DNA of 64,000 bases from Adiantum capillus-veneris (GCA_014529385.2 CM043968.1:26983013-27047012); one strand, 5' to 3'; positions 13,251 through 25,508 are shown, numbered from the stretch's first letter. Numbers and translations: made by a program. Notes: generated from the sequence alone by a model not told the origin.

Positions 13251-15245
13251 AATTGATGAACACATCTTGGAATCCTTCTAGAAAATTAGACAAGTCTAAC
13301 TCTTCTTGATTCCTACCATTTACATTTGATGAAACATTATGACCTTTTAAAGACTCTTTGACAAAGATCATGTACACAAAAACTGAGCTTTTCATTGATT
13401 TATCAAAAGAAAGAGGATTTACAAGTGGTATAGTATGACCAGACTCACTAGCATCTATATACATGCTCTTTTCCCTGTAGGTGAAGTAGATTCTCCTTTC
13501 AAGGAACTTCATGTTGGCAGCCATGTGGTTGAACCATGGTTCCCCTTGGATAGCATTCTCATGTTGGAGAGGAGAGATGAAAAAGTCTTCTTTGTTGATG
13601 TAGCTTTGGACATGAAGCCTCAACTTCCCAATCAAGGGAGTAATGGAGGCTTGGTGTCCCTTGAAAGCTGTATCAGCAATTACAGTATCTCCCATATCAA
13701 AAGCTTGAATGCCCAACTTGGTGGCCAACTCCATTAATATGAATTTGTGAGTAGAGCCAGGGTCAAACAAGATGAAGGCATCATGCTTCCTTACCTTTCC
13801 CCAAGCATAGGAGAGAGGTGATCCTTGCAATGAGAATCCTATTTGGAGCTTCGATAGTGGCAGCTCTAGGAGTCTCATTGCGGGCATTTCTCTTGGGGCA
13901 AGAATGATAGCCATGTCCTTGCTCCCCACACTTAAAACATTTGTGGTTTTTGCAAAAAGCTTCAAGCTCTTTAGGAGTGAGTTTATTGTTACCTTTGTAA
14001 ACTCCCTTCTCCTTGGACCGATTGTTGTTGTTGTTGTTGTTATTGGAATTGTCTTGGGAAGAATTTTGGGCATTGGTTTTTCCTTTGCATCACTTTTGTC
14101 TTTGCTTTCCATGGGATTAACATTCCTTCTAGCCCCTTGTTGGAAATTGATGAGCGAAGCAACCATAGTGTGGTGGATTACTTCATGATAGAACCAAGCC
14201 GTTGGGAGTTGACGTACTCGGCCATCTCTTTAGGTAATCCTGCACATAATTATTGCTTTTGCTCGGCAAAGTCTATCCTTTGAAAGACAGTAGCCTTGAG
14301 ATGTAAATCCCAAAACTTGTCCACATATTTGTGGATAGACTCATGGGAGAGAATCTTCAAACTCTGCCACTTGGTAAGCACTTTGTCCTTTGTATCTCTT
14401 GCAAGGAATTGCTTCATGATGGAAACTCATAGAGTTTTCCATGTCTTTGGGGCTTTTCCGTTGCTGCAAAGGCTAACCCACCATTGAAAAGCATATTTCT
14501 AAAAGTTCATAGCTACATGGTGTAGCTTGGAGGACTTCCTCAAGCCCTCGTCTCCAAAGGCCGCATCAAATTGCTGGATGAAGGCCAATACTTTGTCGAT
14601 AGCACCAAAGGTGCCATCATAGGTGAGAAAAGAGATACTCTTTCCTCCCTCTTTAAACTTCTTGAGCTTTTGGGACCTTCACCATACAAGGTAAGATTTG
14701 TGATGTCCTCCCCTCTTGTATTCTCAAGGAGAATAGCCGTATATTTCATCGGAAGAGGAGGAAGGTGAAGAAGAAGGAGAAGAGGGTGACCTCTTTCTTC
14801 CCCTTTTCTTCTTTTGTTTCCTCTCTTCCCTTTCAAAATGACAAGGAGAAGGACTATGGGTTGAGGACTATGGGTTGACCATTTCCTCTTGGGAGGAGTT
14901 GGCGATCGTCTAGACTGCCGTCTTTGTGGAGCCACATCTTCAAAGGAACTTCGGGATTTGCTTCTTCCTTGTTCTTTTGGATTCCTCCTCTCTTATGGGA
15001 GAGAGTCTTCTTTTGAAGGTCTCATCAAGAGGCCTCCTAAGCTCTCTCTCCTCATGGAGAGGAATGGAAATCCCATAAGCACAAAGTCGTTGAGTAACTT
15101 CGGCTTGCAAAGAAGGGTTGCCCATAGCTTGCTTCAACCTAGTAACAAGATAATTGACAAACATGGGGGCATCATCATTAGCACCTTCATGTGAAAAATC
15201 AAACTTATCAATGTTCAATCTACTCACTTGATTATTGTCAGCCAT
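13249..15245 (-). pseudogene. Ty3/gypsy gag and protease of the same element
   Basis: On the - strand the start at 15245 gives MADNNQVSRLNIDKFDFSHE, followed by Arg/Lys/Pro-rich gag segments in shifting frames to about 14200. The last long frame (14166-13249, 305 codons) carries the gag tail and an aspartic protease: FILFDPGSTHKFI is the active-site box (commonly D-S/T-G-S-T-H-x-F) and PLIGKLRLHVQSY a following strand. The frame ends with NFLEGFQDVF, the usual lead-in to gypsy reverse transcriptase, and the polymerase follows directly. Frameshifts and stops in the first half make it non-functional. The primer site and LTR lie 400 bp upstream, so gag, pol and LTR form one element. Confidence 0.85.
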
Positions 15246-15639
15246 GCTAATTATACTTATGTATAGATTACTTTGTGCTTTGATACCCTCAAGAACCTTA
15301 GTCGCTACTCTTCTTTACCTTTGAAAATCGGTTCTCAAGCAGCCACACCCGTGGTTTAGACATTGTTGATTGCAAAGACCAGTGGAGAGGGTCTAACATT
15401 GCTCGGTCGATTATGGTTCTTTTTGAGCTTGCTTGTAGCTCAATAATGGTTAAGACAAAGGAAAGCCCCAAGAGGCTCCATTATTAAGACTATAGTTCCC
15501 AACAGTGTGCCTCGAACTAAGTCCTTCTCAACCAAGATAATAGATCCTTGTCCCACTTACCCTATTGCAATAAACATGCCCAATCTTTCATGGAAAACTT
15601 AAGGACCTCTCTTCTTAAGCAAGAAAAGAGAAACCAATA

Positions 15640-15651
15640 GCTCTGATATCA
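15640..15651 (-). other. Primer binding site (tRNA-Met type)
   Basis: The - strand reads TGATATCAGAGC, one mismatch from the common plant site TGGTATCAGAGC. It lies one base inside the LTR edge at 15653, which fixes both the LTR boundary and the element's orientation. Confidence 0.8.
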
Positions 15652-15652
15652 A

Positions 15653-16311
15653 TGTAATGGAAATGGCCTATGAACTTAGAGAATAGAGAAATTAGGAGAA
15701 TTAGAGCAAGCATTTTGGTGAGACTACTTTGAGAACATAGAGGGTGAACTTATTTAGTGGTGGTAACTTAACCATAATACTTAATTAACTTGGCATGAAC
15801 AATACTTTTGCAAGAGAGAGAGTTTAGAGAACTTGACAATCTTTGAGGACCAGATTTATGTGGAGCCGGTCCCCCCTCCAATAGGCTTTTGTATTATAGA
15901 TTCTCCCATCATGAGAGACTTGGTACAATACAATCTTTGTGTTCCTTGTGACCTAGGTGATGCAATGAAGATGGAAAGCTTCATGCATCATGAGCATAAC
16001 ATAGACTTTGTAAAAGCATTAACCAGGCCTCAAACACCTTCAAAGGTGGAGAGAGCTAGCGGGGAATGAAGGTAGGGAAGAGGAAGAAGAAACATTCATA
16101 GAAGAAAGAAATAGTTCCTCACTTATCATCACTCTTCTTGCTAGCATACATAATAGCATAGTAATCAAGATGGAGAAGATGAAAAACTTAATCATTGAAG
16201 CATGGCTCTTGGTTGGATTTGCATTCCATAGCCAAGAGTGTTGGTGTAGGCTCTCAACTTCTCTACTAGCTTGGAGAAGGAGATGGAGCTCTTGCACTTT
16301 GCACTTCACAC

Positions 16312-16367
<56 letters not shown>

Positions 16368-17177
16368 AGAGTATACCCCCCAAGCTAGCCCCCTTCTTGC
16401 TTTGGTTGACCTCCTCTTCTAGCTCAAGATGAAAGCTCATTGGATCCCTGCAAGCCTGGCCAATGAAATGCAGAGTGCATATGGAGAGCAAACATGCTAG
16501 CCTTGGGACAAGTGTCCCCCTTTCCCCTTTGAGAGAGAACTTGATAAATCCATAAAAAATTAATTTAAATAACTAAATTATCATTGGACCCCTTGGGAGG
16601 CCAATTGATAGGCTTTAGGTACACTATGAGGGCAACATGAAGAGGAGCTTGACAAGTGTCCTATTTGCTTTCTTTGTATCAAGCTTGCCTTGTGTGAGGG
16701 TGTGTGTGTTCACTCTCTAGCTCCTACAAAGAGGGCTCACCCCCTCATGAGTAGGGATCATGTTGAATTTATGGAACACCTTAACTCTTCAAGCACCTTA
16801 GTCATGGAGCATCTTAGCACCTTAGTCATTAAGCACCTCAAGCACTTTAGTCAGCAAGCATGATAAGCCCCTCAAGCTTGGACCGGGTTCCCACCTCAAG
16901 CACAACCCTAGTTTGCCTAAGGTCAAAGGACTTTTAACACTAACCATCGGAGGTCTTCAATGAAGCTAACCCTAAGGTCTTTAAGATCCATTAGCTAGCC
17001 TTGCTCTTTGACAGATTATCTCTCATTTGGACCCCTTTAATCTTGGCCCCGTGTTGAGATAGATCCATAAGCACATGTCTATATTCTAACCCTTATTCTC
17101 GTGTATTCTCCCACATTAAATGATCAGTTTAATACGAGAAAATCATTTGCGTTGGTTAGCTATTAGATTTTATGACA
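15653..17177 (-). mobile_element. 5' LTR of the 11-15 kb gypsy element (LTR1)
   Basis: The + strand sequence begins TGTAATGG beside the primer site and ends TTATGACA. Its first kilobase and last roughly 80 bp match a second LTR at 22476-27777, which defines both ends. It contains a long GA tract (16315-16363) and repeated words such as catggagcatcttagcacctta and attaagcacctcaagcac near 16800. The matching 3' LTR is missing, because the element is truncated in its integrase. Confidence 0.75.
16315..16363. repeat. (GA)n microsatellite in LTR1
   Basis: An uninterrupted GA tract inside the LTR. Confidence 0.95.
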
Positions 17178-18018
17178 TGCGAAAGAGAATTTACTCGGTA
17201 CAAAGACATTTGAGAATTTTGTGTTGAGGAATGTCCTCAATTTAAAGACATTGTGAGTACTTGAATGCATGATGCATTTTCCAACACAGGAGGAATGTAA
17301 TTTACTCAAAAGAAAGACATTTTGAGAATTTTGTGTGGAGGAATTTTGCCAGTACAAAGATAAATTTTTTTGACACCAAGGGTATACCACTTCAAAAACG
17401 ATGTCCTACAACAACGATAAAAACAACAAAGTTTCTTTTGCACTTTCAACATTTGTGGTACATTAAAAAGGGAAATAATGGCTCGTGAGTCTCACATTAC
17501 AAAAATCATGCGCACTTATGGAATTTAAGAATTGTATAGTGGACAATTTATTTGAACCAGATTGGAAATAATTAGAGAATGCATCATTGTAGAATAGGCA
17601 TCAGGAAGATAGCCTTCACCTTCAACATATCCCAAACAAGGTAGCCAATATGTTATCTGTTGAGTATCCAAGAACTCATGCATGGTCTCTCAAAACTCTA
17701 CGCCTTTCAGAGTATCTTCAAGATGGATATGAAATCTCTGCTTACCTATCATTCTCCCTATCCCCCTAGGGTATTCTTATCCATCTTTTTCATTCCCTCA
17801 AGTTCCTCTTGGTTTACTCAACCACATAAAGCTCATGCTCTCGAAGTTTTTTCCATTTGAAGAAGGAGAGGAGGAAGATGATGAAGAAGAAGAAGAAGAA
17901 GAGGCCATCCTCTCTAAAGCATCCCTCCCTCTTCCCTACAACCAACCTTGTCAAGGAAACCAAGAGAGACAAGTCTATAATTTTTCAACAAAGATCGCGT
18001 GGAGGCAAGAAGCTATCA

Positions 18019-18065
<47 letters not shown>

Positions 18066-18495
18066 GGGACAAAAATAGCTAGAAAAAGGTTGTTTGTTAA
18101 TCTAAGGATTAAGGAATATTCCAATAGTCATTTGACTCGTATACAAAAGTATGTCACTCTTGTCTCCTCTATCTTGGGTTTTGATGGTCCTATTTTGGCG
18201 GAGAGTGGCTAAATATCTTGATCATAAGGCCAAAACTGCTATAGTTAGGTGCTTTTGGTGAGTAAGCTCATTAAATTTGTGGCCCAAACTAATGAAGTCT
18301 CATCGTTTATATTTCACAAACTCATTGTTAAATGATACGAAATCTATGTGAGAAGGCTCTAAAAACAAGGCCATTAATGACAAATCACCTACTTTTTTCA
18401 AACGTATACCTTTTTCACTTTCCCTTTATTTTGTGAGAGGTTTAGGTCTTTTCATCTCTGTATTTTCTTTTTTCTTCTCTAATCTCTGAGATTCC
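17178..18495. other. Left flank of element X-A; no gene
   Basis: There is no recognised coding frame. A segment around 17203-17345 repeats the phrase aagacatttgagaattttgtg with small changes. GAA-rich sequence lies at about 17860-17905 and a CT tract at 18022-18061. The terminal repeat of X-A should lie here, but I could not identify one; ccattaatgacaaa at 18371 is a weak candidate. Confidence 0.4.
18022..18061. repeat. (CT)n microsatellite
   Basis: An uninterrupted CT tract upstream of ORF-C of X-A. Confidence 0.95.
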
Positions 18496-19753
18496 ATGGC
18501 ATCTTCTGCACGTCGCCCGTCACATAACATAACTTCTTGTGACTTTCATAATGTTAGACAGGATGGTCTTTGGAAACCCATGTCTTTTCATGTTGTGAAT
18601 GATTGGGTAACAATGCTTCCTTCATGCAAAGGTGTACATAGAGTGAAGACAACCGAACGAGATAAAGTAAAATACCATTGGAAAGGTTGTGTTCTTGCTT
18701 TCAATGTGATTGACAATGGTTGGCTGGCTAAGGTTCAACATGTGTATATGGCCAAGGGTATGGTGTTAGACTTGGACGACATCCCACACTGCATTCTTAC
18801 TGTAATTAATAAAATCCTTATCTATTTGATACAATGAATTTATCATTCTCCCATTGTTCTTTCTCATTTTTTGATTCCATTCTAGATATCTTTCCTTCAA
18901 CAGATGTGGAATGACAGCCTGTGGAGAGTCTAAGTGGGACAAAGCAATGGATAATGGGATTGCAGATGTTTTGTATGCTGACAAGCCACCTTCTTTTCAC
19001 AAAACAATGGATTTATTTGTCTATTTTGTAGAATACAAGGTTCCATCACAAGAAGGTGCATATGGAGAACCACATCAATTACCCATTCCCGCCATAAGTT
19101 CACTCGACTGGGAAGCCCTTGATGCATATACTATATCAAGCTTCAAATCCAAGATCAAAGAAGACATCCTTAAAGCTATGCTCTGGGTAGGATATGAAGA
19201 AGGAAAAAAATTCAATGGTTCTTGCCTAGATACATGTCGTTGTGGCATGTTTCAAAACAATGGACTTGTAGAGGACAAACACGATGTGGCTTAGAAGAAT
19301 TTCTATGAGACTGAACTGGATAATGTACTTGGAGACGGATGGAATACCAAAGAAAATTTCCATATTGGCGATAATATTAGTTGTAGAGTAAGCCCAAATT
19401 CTATGTCTATCTCATATCAACTATGTCGTCAGTCATTAGTTCTGGGCTATGACTATAGGAGATGGAGAAGCAAGTTAGGTAGTTGGGCTCCTCTTGACTC
19501 TGAGGAAAATTATCCAGAGTTTGAACTAGAGGTCATAGTCCATTCACACACTAAGCATAGAAGCCGTATAGTAACAACAATTTGGAGACTACAGGATGTT
19601 AGAGAATCTCTTGATTTTCTCGATGAAACATTTCCTGAGTATAGATTCAAAGTGGATGGAATTGTTGTGAGCACAAGGATGGAGAATTCAACCTCTTGCA
19701 TTACATGTCTTCCCCCAAAAAGATTTGTATTTGAACCACTTGCAAGGACTTGA
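18496..19753 (+). pseudogene. ORF-C of element X-A (unknown function)
   Basis: I do not recognise this protein. It starts MASSARRPSHNITSC at 18496. A first exon runs to about 18801, and a second runs from about 18905 after a CAACAG acceptor to 19753. The second exon is one frame of about 283 codons broken by a single TAG at 19292-19294. The C-terminal part (YDYRRWRSKLG, then ESLDFLDETFPEYRF, then LPPKRFVFEPLA) resembles ORF-C of X-B at 44978-46158 (YYMRWHRVNGQL ... LPSKFVFK). The N-termini also correspond (RRPS ... DGLWKPM versus RRPS ... DHGRWM). In both copies ORF-C points head-on at the histone-protease gene, here with stops about 380 bp apart. Conservation of position and sequence across two diverged copies implies a real element gene. 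No catalytic motif is evident. Confidence 0.6.
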
Positions 19754-20135
19754 AAAAACAAGTTCAATGTTGTAATCATTGCATTTTGCAAATATACTTG
19801 TCTTTTCTACCTTCTTGTGATCATTATTTATGTTGTTTTGAATTTATATGACACCATGATAGATAGTTAAGAATTGAATAGTTAGTATTAAGTTTTGAAG
19901 TACAAAATTATAAACCACCAAAGGTGTATGTTCATATGGATAAAATGAACAAAAGTGTACATAACTTTTGTGGAGTAATCAATCATGAAACTCCAATTTT
20001 CTTTTTGCATGAGAGGATTTTGTATCCTCAGAGACCCTTTTTCTTTTGTGTTCAGGAGGGCGTGAAGTCAGTTCAGGAGGTGTGATGGTGACTTGGTCTC
20101 CTTAGGGCTTGGCGCGAGGGACTTGGCAGTGGGTT

Positions 20136-22274
20136 CTATGGGGGTTGGTGCTTTGAGCTCTTGAGGAGTGGTTGGCTTGGGTGACTTGGCAACCTTCTTT
20201 GGCAACATGAATGGTAGTTTGAAGGTGAGCCAGGTTCCTCCCCCTTACTGTTCTTAGCTGAATGACGCTTTAAAACCTTGAATTTAAATGCTGAGTGGAA
20301 TGGATGGCCCTTTCTTTTTGTAAGGCTCTTGTTCTTGGTGGGGCTCTTCTTGGTAGGGCTCTTCTTTGTAGGACTCTTCTTTGTATGGATTCTCTTTGAA
20401 GGGCTCTTATTTGTATGGCTCCTTTTTGAAGGGCTCTTATTTGTATGGCTCCTTTTTGTAGGGCTCTTCTTCTTGTGATCCCTTTTTTTTGCATCCAAAC
20501 CTTGGTGGCTCTACCTTTCTTTGGTGGAAAAGGGGACTCTGTTTCATCTGTAGTTGGTGCCATAAGAGATTCTGGATCATTTGGGTTTATTGATCTTTTC
20601 AAAACCATAGAAACAACCTTATCTCTTACCCACGTGAGCCAAGACTCTGGATATTCATGCAACTGCAACAAATAGATAAATAAAATAAAGAACATGAGTA
20701 CATACATAAGTTAAGAAGTTGAAACAAATCGATGGCACATGAGAGGCACACTTACAATGAGTGTAGTCATCCTGCACCTTGACTCAAGATATCTCCACAC
20801 ATTGGCAAGCACCCTCCATCCACAAGATGTTGAGTCTGTTTGTAAAGTCACTTTTTGATTGTAGTACTTGAAAGCTTCTATATTGTTATCCTTATTTGTG
20901 GTACTCAGGTGACCAACGATAAGTTTGGTAGCACTACAAGAAGACATCAATCAAAAATCTACTAATAGAAAACAATGGGCCATCAAGCATAGGTCATACT
21001 TCATACTTACACTTTACTTCTCCCATGGATACTTGACAATGAATTCTTAAATATAATACCTTTCTCCAAAAGATTGAAGATAATAAGACTCCAATGCCAT
21101 CTACAGGAAAATAACAATTAGCTAGGAATACCACATAATATTAAAAAGTGTTAGGAGTTAAAACTTACCCTTCAACATAGGGGTATATATATGTAATTGC
21201 AGGTCAGCATGTAAAAACCTTCAAAAAAACTTGAAAGGCTTTGTTGCTTGTTGAATAGGCACTCTGTCACTAGAGGATCAAGTATGGATATTTGCATAGC
21301 TACAGCCTCTGGAAGATCCCTCATAAGGCACTTGAAGTCAAAGAAAATACATCCCCCAGTGAGACCCTTGTAGGAGCATATGCACTAATAATTAGCAAAG
21401 GGGCAACACACACCTGTTGAGATAGATAAAGAGCACAATATCACCAAGCTCAATGTTGGGGTTTACAAGGATACTTGGTATCTTGAGGGAATATGTCACA
21501 GTACACCTCATCATCCCCACACATGGAGACATCCACAACCATTTGGCTTGTAACTTTTTCATAAAGAAGAGAGTTGGATGCTCTTAAAATTTTTGCTTGC
21601 TCTGTAAGGATAGCATCTTCTGACATCATGTCTTGCTCCCTCTCAACCTCCTTTCTTGCTTTGATATCCTTGGGCTTTCTTGTCTCATACTGATGTGTAA
21701 CATCGTCAATGACAACCCTTGACTTCTTCTGCTGCATGGAAGGGGGGATATTTAAAATTTGATATGCCCTAAGATCCTCACTAGGAATTGGCTCAAGAGC
21801 CTTATCAAACTTGTACCTCAGCCTTGACACAAGCACAAAATATTTGCTCATCAGTGTGAAACTGTGAGCAAATGCAGCTACAATGTAGCTATCATTCATA
21901 AAGTCTATTAAGAAATCCTCAGCAGCCTCCTAAAGACACATCAAGGCTTGGGATTGCTACCTTACTGAAACAAAAGTTATGCTTTTGATCATGCTCACCA
22001 GTCTATCTGATATCTCTTTGACAACTCTCATGAAGGGTAGCCTTGGAATAAGAAGACAAGTAGATTTCTGTGCTTTCCTTATCTCCCTTAGAGATTTGAC
22101 TTGATAATTCATTCACTTCCTAGCAGTAATCCCTTGACAAGGTTGTGTAAGTGGTTTCTCTTCCTCTTTCTTCCCAAACTTTGGATTGACTGATTCCTGT
22201 TGATTTTCATCATCTTTCTATGAATCCTTTGGAGCTTGACAAACTTTTCTTGCAATTTGCTTTTTCCTTGCCAT
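20136..22274 (-). pseudogene. Histone H3-like / Ulp1-like protease fusion with SPxK tail (element X-A)
   Basis: Reading the - strand from ATG at 22274 the protein opens MARKKQIARK, close to the histone H3 tail MARTKQTARK. In the same frame follow SLREIRKAQKST, LLIPRLPFMRVVKEI, EAAEDFLIDF and AAFAHSFTLM, which line up with the H3 alpha-N helix, helix 1, helix 2 and helix 3. Residues such as NDSYIVAAFAHSFTLM and LNIPP match X-B. A protease part follows. HWSLIIFNLLEKG (His at about 21095) and QTDSTSCGWRVLANVW (about 20840) carry the His, Gln and Cys of a C48/Ulp1 enzyme; a possible acid residue is Asn (FKNSL). After a probable intron the tail has repeated SPTKR/SPSKR/SPTKK words (20330-20480), reached through a one-base shift in an A8 run. 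At least four nonsense codons lie in the histone part, so it is a relic. Introns resemble those of X-B. Confidence 0.8.
20320..20490 (-). repeat. SPxK-coding tandem repeat in the fusion gene tail
   Basis: Short repeats of about 24-30 bp (for example gggctcttatttgtatggct on the + strand) encode KKSPTKR, NKSPSKR and KSPTKK on the - strand. SPKK-type words are typical of histone H1 and sperm histone tails and also fit the CDK consensus S-P-x-K. Confidence 0.75.
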
Positions 22275-22317
22275 CTGATAGTCGAAAAGTGGCTTGCTTC
22301 CTTGCCACAAAATATTC

Positions 22318-22475
22318 CCAAACAACACGATATGAGGTTCTCCTGGCATCCCAAAACATGCGCTATCACACTGAGTGGGAAGATTGGATGAAAGTATCAC
22401 ATGATTCAAAAATTATCCGAACAACGTGATAGGAGAAGTTTGCAAAGTTTTAAAACTATGCGCTATCACGTCGTG
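22318..22475. promoter_or_regulatory. Promoter repeat array of X-A, left half
   Basis: Just upstream of the X-A fusion gene start are two units of a roughly 94-bp repeat. Each pairs a forward word like AACACGATA/AACGTGATA with an inverse word like GCGCTATCACGTCGTG about 30 bp later. The array is cut at 22475 by the LTR insertion and resumes at 27778. Its position between divergent genes in X-B suggests a shared promoter or transposase-binding region. Confidence 0.6.
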
Positions 22476-23537
22476 TGTAACATTTAATGGCCTAGTAACT
22501 TGTGTGTAGCAAAAAATAGCATAAACATAGTGAGCATTTCATTAGAATAGATTCCTAATGAGCATAACAATAGTTCTTGGATGGAGAGAGCAACAAAAGC
22601 ATAACACCTAGTTAGATAGGCATGAACAATACTTCAAAAGAGAGAGAAATTAAGCTATTGACAACAATTGAGGATTGAATTTACATGCAGCTGGTCCCCC
22701 CTCCAAAAGGCTTTGTATTATAGGTTTCCCCCATCAAGGGAGACATTTTACAATACAATATTTTGTGTTCCTTCAATAACTTGCTGGTGCAATGAAGATG
22801 GAAGCTTCAAGCACCATGCACACACTTATAAAACACAACATCAATTCCCTCACGGTCTCAGACCCAAGACCTCACACACCTTTGAAGATGGTGAGAGCTA
22901 GCGGGGTATGAGAGTAGATTGAGAGGAAGAAGGAGTAGTCTTACGAGAAAGAAGTATATCTCCTCACATAATCACTCATAAGAGCTTAGAATAGCTTAGT
23001 AATTAGCATGGTATAGGAGATGAGAATGCATTGAAGCTTGGCTCTTTGTTGGATTTGCATCACAAAGCCAAGAGGTGTTGGTGTAGACCTCCCTTCTCAC
23101 AAGCTTGGAGTAGATTATGAGCTTTCCATTAAAGCTTGAGAAGGAGATCAGAGAGTCTTTTTTGATTCACACATGAGATTGTGTGAGTGTGTGTGTGATA
23201 ATGCCTTGCCAAAATCAGCCCCCCCTCTCTCTCTCTTGGTCGACCCTTCTTGCATTTTACTCATGCTGGCACCCCATTGGAGCCTGCAACACTTAGCCAA
23301 TGATGATTGAGAAGAATAAGTGATAGCCTTGTGACATGTGTCCCCCTTTCCTCTTTTGTGAGAGCTTTAGGTAATTAAATAATGCAATTAAACTCTCATT
23401 GGACCCCTTAGTCTTCTGGCCAATAGGAATCAAGCAAGCCATTGGACCCCTTGGGAGATTGTCCAATAGTCTTCTAGAGAGCTTAATTTCTATTCGTTCT
23501 TTTATCAAGTGTTTTTAAATGAATTAAACTAAAGGTA

Positions 23538-23695
23538 CACTACAAGAGGTACTTAATAGTAGCGACGCTCGTAGTGCGACGCTCAAACATGAAAAACCAC
23601 GGCGTCGCTATAAGCGTTGCTATAGGCGTCGCTATGTTACTTATAACCTAGCGACACTCATAGCGACGCCTATAGCGACGCCGCCATGGCTAAAA
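23538..23695. repeat. CACTA-1 left TIR and subterminal repeats
   Basis: After the terminal repeat, the word GCGTCGCTATA and its inverse TATAGCGACGC occur many times in both orientations. In CACTA elements such repeats are bound by the TnpA-type protein. The same words fill the right end of CACTA-2. Confidence 0.85.
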
Positions 23696-23770
23696 AAAAT
23701 AACCGAGAGCGTCCGAAACTCAGATCTCAGATCTGAGTTTTCGGTGCACGCTCAAGCAAACAAGGTAATG

Positions 23771-23896
23771 CTCTCCCTCTCTCTCTCTTTCTTCTCCACA
23801 CACACACACACACACACACACAAGGAGAGGAAGGAGAGCCAGGTATGCTCCTTCCCTCTCCTCACTCTCATGTTCCCTTCCCCTCTTTCTCTCTCC

Positions 23897-23930
<34 letters not shown>

Positions 23931-23937
23931 TTGTGTT

Positions 23938-24000
<63 letters not shown>

Positions 24001-24137
24001 ACAAACATAAACAAAAAACACACACACACATGCATAAACAAAGAATGCACACACACATTGAGAGAGGAAAAGAGAGAGAGAGCATGCATAAACCAAAAAT
24101 GCACACATACATGCATAAACAAAGAATGCACACACAC

Positions 24138-24185
<48 letters not shown>

Positions 24186-24216
24186 AGAAGAAGAAGAAGA
24201 AGAAGAAGAAGAGAGT
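23771..24216. repeat. Compound microsatellite cluster (CT, CA, GA, GAA)
   Basis: Runs of CT, CA and GA and a final GAA run follow one another. They include a roughly 60-bp GA tract at 23941-23999 and twice-repeated words tgcataaacaaagaatgcac. Confidence 0.95.
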
Positions 24217-24234
24217 CATAACTTCGTAGGAAAC

Positions 24235-24945
24235 TATCCCAAGAGTCCTTAAAGATCTAGTCGACAGGAGTTGAACTCAAGACTGTTATTCATGAGGGAA
24301 ATGGCATAACCAATCTATCACACTTCGGTGATAGAAAAGTTATACCATTTTTCTCTTTTTTTTATTGGCGTGCACACACACCCACACACACACCCGAGAA
24401 GAAGAGAGTTTAATTTAACGTCGTAGGAAACTAATTAAAGAGACCTAAAAATCTAGCCGACGAGGAGTTGAACTCAAGACCTGTTATTCAAGAGGAAAAT
24501 GGCATAACCAATCTACCACACTTGGGTGATAGAAAGGTTATACCATTTTTCTCTTTTTATTGGCACACACACACCCACACACATACACACACACACAAGA
24601 AGAAGAGAGTTTTAACATCATAGGAAACTATCCCAAAAGACGTTAAAGATTAGGTTAGATGTAGACTTACGTTAAATTACATTTATGTTTATTTAAATTA
24701 ACTTAGATTAGATTTAGGTTTATTTTTAGTTAGATTTTCGTTTGATTAGATTTAGGTTTATTTACGTTAGGTTTAGATTTACGTTATATTATATCAGATT
24801 TAGGTTTATTAATTTAAGTTTATTTACGTTATATTAGATTAGATTTAGTTTATTTACTTTATTTACCTGTTATTGAAGAGGGAATTGGCATAACCAATCT
24901 ATCACACTTGGGTGATAGAAAGGTTATACCATTTTCTTATTTTTA
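24235..24945 (-). repeat. Three tRNA-related (SINE-like) repeats and A/T-rich simple repeat
   Basis: Around 24250-24345, 24455-24550 and 24865-24935 the same unit recurs. On the - strand it reads like a tRNA head: an A-box-like GATTGGTTATGCC, then 35-40 bp later a B-box-like TTGAGTTCAACTCC (missing in the third unit). Between units two and three lies AT-rich sequence built of variants of TTTAGGTTTA and TTACGTTA. Each unit is followed on the + strand by CA-rich runs or T-rich sequence. Confidence 0.5.
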
Positions 24946-25142
24946 TCGTTTAAGATAAGGTTAGAAGAAATGGAGAGAAAATGGCGAGAAAATTTTATGC
25001 GCTCACAGCCTCGACAGTCCATGCGGACCAGCAATTCCACCTGCATGTTCGACTGCTGCTACCATACAATAAGACGTCATGTTCAGCTAATGAAAGAGCA
25101 AATTGAGCCTACACAGAAATTAGTGATGCAAGATGACGATTC

Positions 25143-25173
25143 CAAGGGTCACACACACACACACACACACACC
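25143..25173. repeat. (CA)n microsatellite
   Basis: A short CA run in CACTA-1 upstream of the transposase relic. Confidence 0.85.
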
Positions 25174-25508
25174 ACATCCTGTCAAATCTAGAGTAAGAAT
25201 TAAGTGCTTGAGCAGACATCAGCTACATTGCAAGAATGGCATACCTGCATGCTACAAACAAAGATCTACTGTGAAAAGATGTTAAGATCATGTGAAATGC
25301 TACAGCTAGAGAAGAGGCAAAGGGGTTTTGTCCACTACATGCAGTATCATGTAGACGTGGGTGTGTAGATTTCTTGTACCCACAAATATAGGCATTGACC
25401 AATAAAGACGAGATTATAACCCGGTGGTTCTGATCTTCGTGCACCTCTAGACCGAGGTGTGCGGGGATTAGACATGACTAGAGAATGTGAGGTAGTTTAC
25501 AGTGTGAA

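Noticed and set aside
18372-18400. ccattaatgacaaa as the left terminal repeat of X-A
   Set aside because: Only CCATTA agrees with the X-B end, which is too short to support the call.
20930-20950. cactacaagaag as a possible CACTA terminus
   Set aside because: It lies inside the protease coding part of X-A, with no subterminal repeats nearby.
23744-24252. Long open frames on both strands through the microsatellite cluster
   Set aside because: They are only translations of CT/CA/GA repeats.
24640-24860. Telomere-like TTTAGGTTTA repeats
   Set aside because: Units are irregular and not TTTAGGG; this is AT-rich simple sequence inside CACTA-1.
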